The position numbers and the translations under genes were made by a program. The notes beneath the pieces are model-generated. The model saw only the letters and a program-made list of their open reading frames with translations. It did not search any database and had not been told where the DNA came from. Positions 4,919-9,352 of a stretch of 9,352 bases of DNA are shown one piece after another. Positions within the stretch are counted from its first letter, which is position 1, and every line of letters begins with the position of its first letter. Source of the DNA: Chitinophaga pinensis (lineage in GTDB: Bacteria > Bacteroidota > Bacteroidia > Chitinophagales > Chitinophagaceae); NCBI GenBank assembly GCA_943324055.2, contig CALPKD020000026.1:1-9352 (forward strand), written 5' to 3'.

Positions 4919-7270
4919 ATGAAGCACTACTACACTATTGCCCTCACTTTTATTGCAACTATCACATTTGCTCAAAATAATAAACAAAATATTAGAGGTA
5001 CAGTAATAGATAAACTTGCTCAGTCTCCTATTTATGGAGCAACCATTCAAATTGTAAAAAATCAAAAAATAGCCATTAGCGACACTAATGGAACTTACGC
5101 ATTTAATGAATTGAATCCTGGGAGGTATGATGTAAAAGTCACCTTTAATGGGTACAAAGAATCTGTTGTAGGCAATATTATAGTGGCTTCAGGTAAAGAG
5201 ACAATTTTAGATATTAGTTTAGAAGAGGACTATAAAAACTTGAAAGATGTAATTGTTAAAACATCTAATAAAGCATCTAGCATTAATAAAATGGCTACCG
5301 TAAGTACACGCACTTTTTCAATGGAGGAAGTGAATCGCTATGCAGGGGGCCGAAGTGACCCTGCGCGTTTAGCAGCTAATTTTGCAGGAGTAAGTGCACC
5401 AGATGATAGTAGGAATGATATAGTCATTAGGGGTAATTCACCAACTGGTGTTTTATGGAAAATTGATGGCATGAATGTGACCAATCCAAATCATTTTGCC
5501 TCCATTGGTACTACAGGTGGCGCCGTGAGTGCATTAAATACCAATTTATTGAAAAGCTCCGATTTTTTTACTTCTGCTTTCCCAGCAGAATATGGTAATG
5601 CCAATGCGGGTGTATTTGATATTGGCTTTAGAAACGGAAACAATAAAAAAAGGGAAACCACTTTACAATTAGGCGTTATAACAGGTTTAGAAGCCACAAC
5701 CGAAGGGCCTATAAATAAGGAAAAGGGATCGTCTTACTTAGTGGGATACAGATATTCCCTAGCAGGTATTGCTCAATCAATGGGCATTAATATAGGTACA
5801 ACCGCGACACCTACCTATCAGGACTTATCCTTTAAAATAAATAGTGGCACTTCAAAAATTGGTAAGTTTTCACTGTTTGGTATCTTAGGGACAAGTACCA
5901 TTAGTTTAGAAAGCGGGGGTAAAAATGATAATTTATACGGCAATGGCAATGAATCAGATTTTGCAAGCAAAATTGGCATTATAGGCTTAAGCCATTTCAA
6001 ACAAATTAATAGTAAATCCTATTTTAGTTCAACTATTGGGCTAAACTATTCAAAAACAGATGTGACTAATTATGATTTTGACAGAAATTCCCTTGCTTCC
6101 TATGAGAAGGAAATTTCAAAAACTGCAAAAGCAGGATACAATTTTAGTACCTCCTACAATTCAAAAATTAATTCTAAACTATTTGTAAAAATTGGTGTTG
6201 AGCATCAATTACTAGGCTTAGACCTGAATTATAAAACGAAACAAAGACCAACTGATAGTTTTAAACAAATATGGGATAACAATAGTCAAACTAGTTTTGG
6301 GCAAGCTTATTTACAAGCAAAATATAACTTATCTGAAAAAGTTACTATAAATGCAGGGATGCACGCACAAGCATTTTTCTTAAACAATTCAACATCGGTA
6401 GAGCCTAGGTTAGGTTTAAAATATGATCTAGATAATAAAAGCAGTTTAACTTTTGGATACGGCCTACATTCTCAAATGCAACCCATAAATGTTTATTTTT
6501 TACAAACACAAAATGCTGACGGAACATATAATTACAATAATAAAAATTTAGACTTTACCAAAAGCAATCATTTTGTAATAGGCTATAACTTGCAACCAGC
6601 GCAAGATTGGAGAATAAAAACAGAATTATATTACCAAAGTTTATACAATGTACCTGTGAATGCTTTTTCTAGTAGTTATTCCATGCTAAACACAGGTGCT
6701 GGTTTTAAAACCGATTTGGAAGATAATTTAGTGAATGGAGGAACAGGTAAAAACTATGGAGTAGAGCTTACCGTTGAGAAATTTTTTAGTAAAGGATATT
6801 ATGGTTTATTTACTTCATCACTATACGAATCTAAATATACAGGTAGCGATGGCATTGAACGCAATACCGCATTTAACGGGAAATATGTATATAATATATT
6901 AGCAGGTAAAGAATGGAATGTAGGCGCTAGTAAAAGAAACAAAACTAGCATTGACTTAAAATTCACAAATGCAGGGGGTAGGTATTATACACCAATTGAT
7001 GTAGCAGCTTCGCAAACAAGTGACCGTGAACAATTATCAAGTAATGTTTATTCAAGTCAATACCCAAGCTATTTTAGAGCAGATTTAAAATTCGGTTACA
7101 CCTTTAATAGTAAAGTAAATAAAGTATCCCAAACATTATCGCTTGACTTACAAAACGTTACAAATCATAAAAACGTCTTCTCCCAAAGCTATGATAACAG
7201 AAATCAGAACGTAAGCTGGAAGTACCAACTGGGCTTTTTCCCAAATTTTGTTTACAAAATTCAATTCTAA
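4919..7270 (+). CDS. TonB-dependent outer-membrane receptor
   Basis: The 783-residue protein has a signal peptide (1-18, ending TFA) and a carboxypeptidase-regulatory-like beta-sandwich at about 24-102 (IRGTVIDKLAQSPIYGATI onward). A TonB-box-like LKDVIVKT lies at 108-115. The plug at about 125-235 includes NDIVIRGNSPTGVLWKIDGM (166-185), and a beta-barrel runs from about 245 to the C-terminal Phe in NFVYKIQF. It should import or bind a ligand at the outer membrane using TonB energy. No SusD-like lipoprotein gene follows, so a glycan-uptake SusCD pair is unlikely; its length is also short compared with SusC proteins of about 1000 residues. Placement 39 bp behind a Spy-like gene under an ECF-type promoter suggests a stress- or metal-linked ligand, but the substrate is unknown. 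The reading frame is intact with no sign of decay. Confidence 0.92.
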   Translation: MKHYYTIALTFIATITFAQNNKQNIRGTVIDKLAQSPIYGATIQIVKNQKIAISDTNGTYAFNELNPGRYDVKVTFNGYKESVVGNIIVASGKETILDISLEEDYKNLKDVIVKTSNKASSINKMATVSTRTFSMEEVNRYAGGRSDPARLAANFAGVSAPDDSRNDIVIRGNSPTGVLWKIDGMNVTNPNHFASIGTTGGAVSALNTNLLKSSDFFTSAFPAEYGNANAGVFDIGFRNGNNKKRETTLQLGVITGLEATTEGPINKEKGSSYLVGYRYSLAGIAQSMGINIGTTATPTYQDLSFKINSGTSKIGKFSLFGILGTSTISLESGGKNDNLYGNGNESDFASKIGIIGLSHFKQINSKSYFSSTIGLNYSKTDVTNYDFDRNSLASYEKEISKTAKAGYNFSTSYNSKINSKLFVKIGVEHQLLGLDLNYKTKQRPTDSFKQIWDNNSQTSFGQAYLQAKYNLSEKVTINAGMHAQAFFLNNSTSVEPRLGLKYDLDNKSSLTFGYGLHSQMQPINVYFLQTQNADGTYNYNNKNLDFTKSNHFVIGYNLQPAQDWRIKTELYYQSLYNVPVNAFSSSYSMLNTGAGFKTDLEDNLVNGGTGKNYGVELTVEKFFSKGYYGLFTSSLYESKYTGSDGIERNTAFNGKYVYNILAGKEWNVGASKRNKTSIDLKFTNAGGRYYTPIDVAASQTSDREQLSSNVYSSQYPSYFRADLKFGYTFNSKVNKVSQTLSLDLQNVTNHKNVFSQSYDNRNQNVSWKYQLGFFPNFVYKIQF

Positions 7271-7292
7271 TACATATTAATCGAAATTATAA

Positions 7293-7349
7293 AATACTCA
7301 AGGCAAGTTCCTATATTTAGGTTGAACTATAATCGCCTGCTAAAGTATT
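7293..7349 (+). other. Possible structured region before the deacetylase gene
   Basis: Nested inverted segments could fold as one interrupted stem: AATACT (7293-7298) with AGTATT (7344-7349), AGGC (7301-7304) with GCCT (7335-7338), AGTT (7306-7309) with AACT (7325-7328), and CCTA (7310-7313) with TAGG (7318-7321) closing a 4-nt loop. No T-tract follows, so it is not a standard intrinsic terminator. It ends 19 bp before the ATG at 7369. It may be a leader structure of the deacetylase mRNA, a 3' end of the receptor mRNA, or chance in AT-rich DNA. Confidence 0.3.
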
Positions 7350-7368
7350 AGCTGTTAAATAAAAGACC

Positions 7369-8295
7369 ATGAAAAACATTATCCTACTTATAAGCTTTGT
7401 CTTTTTGACTCACTCGTTAATCGCACAAACAAATAACGATAAGCCATCAAGCAGCTTAAGAATAGAAATGCTATTTCCACAAGGGAAATCCAAGGCGCTA
7501 ATTATGAGTTATGATGACGGCCCTATTGCTGACAAAAAGCTCGTGAAGTTGATGAATGATTACGGAATTAAAGGAACCTTTCATTTGAATTCAAACAAAT
7601 TGGGTACAAAGGATTATGTAACTAGAGAAGAAGTCAAAAGCCTTTACACGGGTCACGAAGTTTCGGTTCATACAGCGAATCACCCTGGCCTTGGCGACCT
7701 ATCTAAAATAGATATCACTTATCAAGTTGTAGAAGATCGAAGGGCCTTGGAAAAACTAACCGGAAATACAGTTAGAGGGATGGCTTATCCTTTTGGAAAT
7801 TATAACGATTTTGTTGTCGAAACTATTAACGGATTGGGTATAGAATACGCAAGAACTACAAATGACTCTTATGATTTTTCAATACCAACTGACTTTTTAA
7901 GATGGCATCCAAGTATACATCAATTTGCCAAAGCTTTTTATATCCCTAATGATACAGCAAACGATAAAAAAGAACTTGCTATTTTTTATAAATTGGTAGG
8001 GGATTTTATTAAATCAGATAGATTAGCATTACTTGATGTTTGGGGGCATAGCTGGGAAAATGAGGGCACTGGAAACAAATGGGGGGAGATGGAAAATTTC
8101 TTTAAGCTTGTAGCAAACCGGAAGGACATTCACTATACAACACAAATTGATTTAGTAGATTATATAAATGCATATAAGAATCTAAAATTTTCGGTAGATA
8201 AAAATCTCATTAAAAATATTAGTTCAATGGATGTATACATAAAGATCGATGGCAAGGTATATAAATTAGCGAGTGGTGCGCAATTGGTACTTTAA
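7369..8295 (+). CDS. Secreted polysaccharide deacetylase (NodB/CE4-type)
   Basis: The 308-residue product has a signal peptide (1-19, ending LIA) and a NodB-homology domain. Motif 1 is SYDDG at 47-51 with the catalytic and metal-binding Asp pair D49/D50. Motif 2 is HTANH at 101-105, the H[ST]xxxH metal-binding motif. YPFG at 140-143 corresponds to the third motif, though without the usual Arg immediately before it, and DVWGHSWE at 223-230 supplies a late His (H227) as in the fifth motif. Family members remove N-acetyl or O-acetyl groups from chitin-like, peptidoglycan or exopolysaccharide substrates using a divalent metal. The region after about 260 looks like a small C-terminal extension. 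The ATG follows a 98-bp gap without an ECF-type motif, so it is probably a separate unit from the receptor. Substrate is not determinable. Confidence 0.85.
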   Translation: MKNIILLISFVFLTHSLIAQTNNDKPSSSLRIEMLFPQGKSKALIMSYDDGPIADKKLVKLMNDYGIKGTFHLNSNKLGTKDYVTREEVKSLYTGHEVSVHTANHPGLGDLSKIDITYQVVEDRRALEKLTGNTVRGMAYPFGNYNDFVVETINGLGIEYARTTNDSYDFSIPTDFLRWHPSIHQFAKAFYIPNDTANDKKELAIFYKLVGDFIKSDRLALLDVWGHSWENEGTGNKWGEMENFFKLVANRKDIHYTTQIDLVDYINAYKNLKFSVDKNLIKNISSMDVYIKIDGKVYKLASGAQLVL

Positions 8296-8434
8296 AAATA
8301 ATCGAAATGAAGGAGCGGCACTAACAATCAACTTGATACGCTATATAATTTTTACCATTTCAAATTATTAAAAAAAATTGCTCCTTTATAAAAACAATAT
8401 TAAATTTAAAATATTAATTTATAAAACAGCAATT

Positions 8435-8881
8435 ATGGAAAGGAAAGATTTCATAGAAAAAGTTGGCCTTAGTGCAGCTGGTGTGCTAATCTTTGGATGT
8501 ATGCAATCCTGTTCTAAATCAGGCAGTGCACCTGAACCTACTACCAACAATAATTCAACTACTCCTAAAACAATCGATTTCACAATCAACTTGTCCATTG
8601 CCCCTTATACTGTTTTAAATAATGCAGGGGGATTTTACGTCGATCCAGTTAATGGTATTATCATTGCTAGAACGCTAAACAACGAATTCATTGCTGTAAG
8701 TTCAATTTGCACACATCAAAGTGTAACCGTGGAATACCAAGGAAATAGCAATCGTTTCTATTGCCCTGGCCATGGATCTACATTCACAAACGCTGGGGCA
8801 GTATCAAATGGTCCTGCAGCATTAGCTTTGAAGCAATACAAAACTTCACTCGCAAATAGTAACTTAAGGGTGTTCTCTTAA
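8435..8881 (+). CDS. Rieske [2Fe-2S] lipoprotein
   Basis: The 148-residue protein starts at the ATG at 8435. An upstream in-frame TTG at 8378 would add 19 residues with no signal-peptide character, so it is rejected. Residues 1-26 are a signal peptide with candidate lipobox FGC (Cys22) or MQSC (Cys26), followed by a Ser/Thr/Asn/Pro-rich linker. The Rieske domain spans about 50-148 with both cluster-binding boxes: CTH at 92-94 and CPGH at 110-113, 15 residues apart. The first Cys and His of each box bind the [2Fe-2S] cluster. This is an electron-transfer protein anchored at the envelope. It is too small for a cytochrome bc1/b6f Rieske subunit, and the disulfide Cys pair of those subunits is absent (CTHQ and CPGHG lack it). 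No oxygenase or cytochrome partner is adjacent. Confidence 0.88.
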   Translation: MERKDFIEKVGLSAAGVLIFGCMQSCSKSGSAPEPTTNNNSTTPKTIDFTINLSIAPYTVLNNAGGFYVDPVNGIIIARTLNNEFIAVSSICTHQSVTVEYQGNSNRFYCPGHGSTFTNAGAVSNGPAALALKQYKTSLANSNLRVFS

Positions 8882-8900
8882 ATGCGGCCTATTCGCATTT
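8880..8900. terminator. Hairpin overlapping the Rieske stop codon
   Basis: AAATGCG (8880-8886) and CGCATTT (8894-8900) form a perfect 7-bp stem with a 7-nt loop, starting inside the TAA stop at 8879-8881. It lies between two convergent genes, where a bidirectional terminator is expected, but no T-tract follows closely on either strand, so the call is tentative. Confidence 0.35.
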
Positions 8901-8936
8901 GATTCATTGATCCGTTAAAGGAAATGAATTTTATTT

Positions 8937-9203
8937 TTAAAACTGTTGCATCAAGCTCAAATATTCAATACTCTTTTTTATTTTGTAAAAAGGTAGCGTT
9001 TCCATTAATAATTTAACCTGCACTTCGTCCACGTTTGTGAAAATTAATACTGCACCATTTTTAGTTTCTCTTAAAAATAAGTGCTCTAATACCCCTTCAG
9101 CTTTCCATGCTGCTACCACTTCTTGCTCCAGTTTTAGAATTTCAGGAAAATTAACCGGAAGGTTTTCCATATCGAGTGTTAAGATTGCTAGAATTCTGTT
9201 CAT
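8937..9203 (-). CDS. Muconolactone-isomerase-like dimeric alpha/beta-barrel protein
   Basis: The 88-residue minus-strand protein has no signal peptide and should be cytoplasmic. Its pattern fits the ferredoxin-like small-protein superfamily annotated as muconolactone Delta-isomerase-like/YciI-like: an opening beta-strand MNRILAILTL, a helix about 20-36 with VVAAWKAEGVLEHLFLRE (29-46), and a strand GAVLIF (50-55). The second helix contains VQVKLLMETLPFY (61-73), and a last strand follows. The AW-KAEG-hydrophobic and ETLPFY elements are typical of that group, whose members are usually annotated without proven activity. The opposite-strand open frame at 9037-9279 has no family resemblance and is rejected. 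The gene lies 62 bp downstream of a truncated minus-strand gene, so the two may be cotranscribed. Confidence 0.7.
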   Translation of the reverse strand: MNRILAILTLDMENLPVNFPEILKLEQEVVAAWKAEGVLEHLFLRETKNGAVLIFTNVDEVQVKLLMETLPFYKIKKSIEYLSLMQQF

Positions 9204-9265
9204 GATTTTTTATTTGAGTTATAATATTACACCTATTACTTTACTATTAACAGTGGTTTTCCAAT

Positions 9266-9352
9266 TTATTTATAATTAATTTGAAAGCCAATGTAAGTTT
9301 TCAATTCAATTTGGGTCCAATCATAATCAATCACTTGCATTCCTGGAATAAA
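9266..9352 (-). CDS. C-terminal end of a probable outer-membrane beta-barrel protein
   Basis: Reading the minus strand from the window edge gives 28 codons without interruption, ending in TAA at 9266-9268. The tail ends ELKTYIGFQINYK, whose alternating hydrophobic/aromatic pattern close to the stop resembles the last beta-strand of Bacteroidota outer-membrane barrels such as TonB-dependent receptors. Only the 3' end lies in the window, so the family is not certain and the frame choice rests on this pattern. Confidence 0.5.
   Translation of the reverse strand, partial: FIPGMQVIDYDWTQIELKTYIGFQINYK

Noticed and set aside
5243..5269. CATCTAAT at 5262-5269 with an AAAGATG-like -35 inside the TonB-receptor gene
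   Set aside because: The -10 matches exactly, but the -35 has mismatches, spacing is one base short, and the site lies deep in coding sequence with no gene start following.
7312..7320. TATATTTAG as a Bacteroidota housekeeping -7 element (TAnnTTTG)
   Set aside because: The final G is displaced and no TTTG-like -33 element lies at the right distance.
8310..8386. AAGGAGC (8310-8316) and GCTCCTT (8380-8386) inverted repeat between deacetylase and Rieske genes
   Set aside because: The 63-nt loop and short stem without a T-tract make a terminator or operator unlikely; probably chance.
8378..8434. TTG-initiated extension of the Rieske protein
   Set aside because: It adds 19 residues before a normal lipoprotein signal peptide; the ATG at 8435 fits much better.
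9037..9279. Plus-strand open frame opposite the isomerase-like gene
   Set aside because: Composition is Ser/Thr-rich without domain features, whereas the minus-strand product fits a known small-protein fold pattern.
1..9352. CRISPR arrays, tRNA/rRNA genes, insertion sequences, attachment sites
   Set aside because: No regularly spaced direct repeats, transposase or integrase frames, or RNA-gene hallmarks were seen on either strand.

Overview
The window is AT-rich, densely coded DNA that reads as a Bacteroidota chromosome. The evidence is lipoproteins with short Ser/Asn-rich tails, a TonB-dependent receptor with an N-terminal carboxypeptidase-regulatory-like domain, very short intergenic gaps without Shine-Dalgarno sequences, and an ECF sigma/short anti-sigma pair. 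A member of the Chitinophagaceae/Sphingobacteriia is a reasonable guess, but no marker gene fixes the genus.

Layout. Left edge to 592 (minus): 5'-terminal part of a YHYH-domain lipoprotein gene. 593-712: a compact divergent promoter region. 713-2952 (plus): a second, different YHYH-domain lipoprotein and a membrane fatty-acid-hydroxylase/sterol-desaturase-type enzyme, 8 bp apart. 3006-4399 (plus): ECF sigma factor, short single-pass anti-sigma candidate, and a membrane-anchored Spy/CnrX-like periplasmic sensor. 4490-7270 (plus): a small secreted Spy-like protein and a TonB-dependent receptor. 7369-8295 (plus): secreted polysaccharide deacetylase. 8435-8881 (plus): Rieske [2Fe-2S] lipoprotein. 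8937-9203 (minus): muconolactone-isomerase-like dimeric alpha/beta-barrel protein. 9266-9352 (minus): last 28 codons of a probable outer-membrane beta-barrel gene running off the right edge.

The main observation is regulatory. One bipartite motif, AAGGA(A/T)T - 13 or 14 bp - C(A/G)TCTAAT, occurs just upstream of four genes: the two divergent YHYH genes, the sigma factor, and the Spy-like gene ahead of the TonB-dependent receptor. Its layout (GGAA-like -35, CGTC/CATC-like -10) is that of an ECF sigma promoter. The simplest model is an autoregulated, self-contained regulon. The sensor and anti-sigma hold the sigma factor inactive until an envelope signal arrives. Sigma then switches on its own operon, the Spy-like/receptor pair, both YHYH lipoproteins and the membrane hydroxylase. 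Gene content resembles the CnrYXH/NccYXH metal-sensing systems of Cupriavidus, with a different order and a different output. Metal as the signal is inference; no substrate can be read from the sequence.

The deacetylase, Rieske and isomerase-like genes carry no copy of the motif and are probably outside the regulon.
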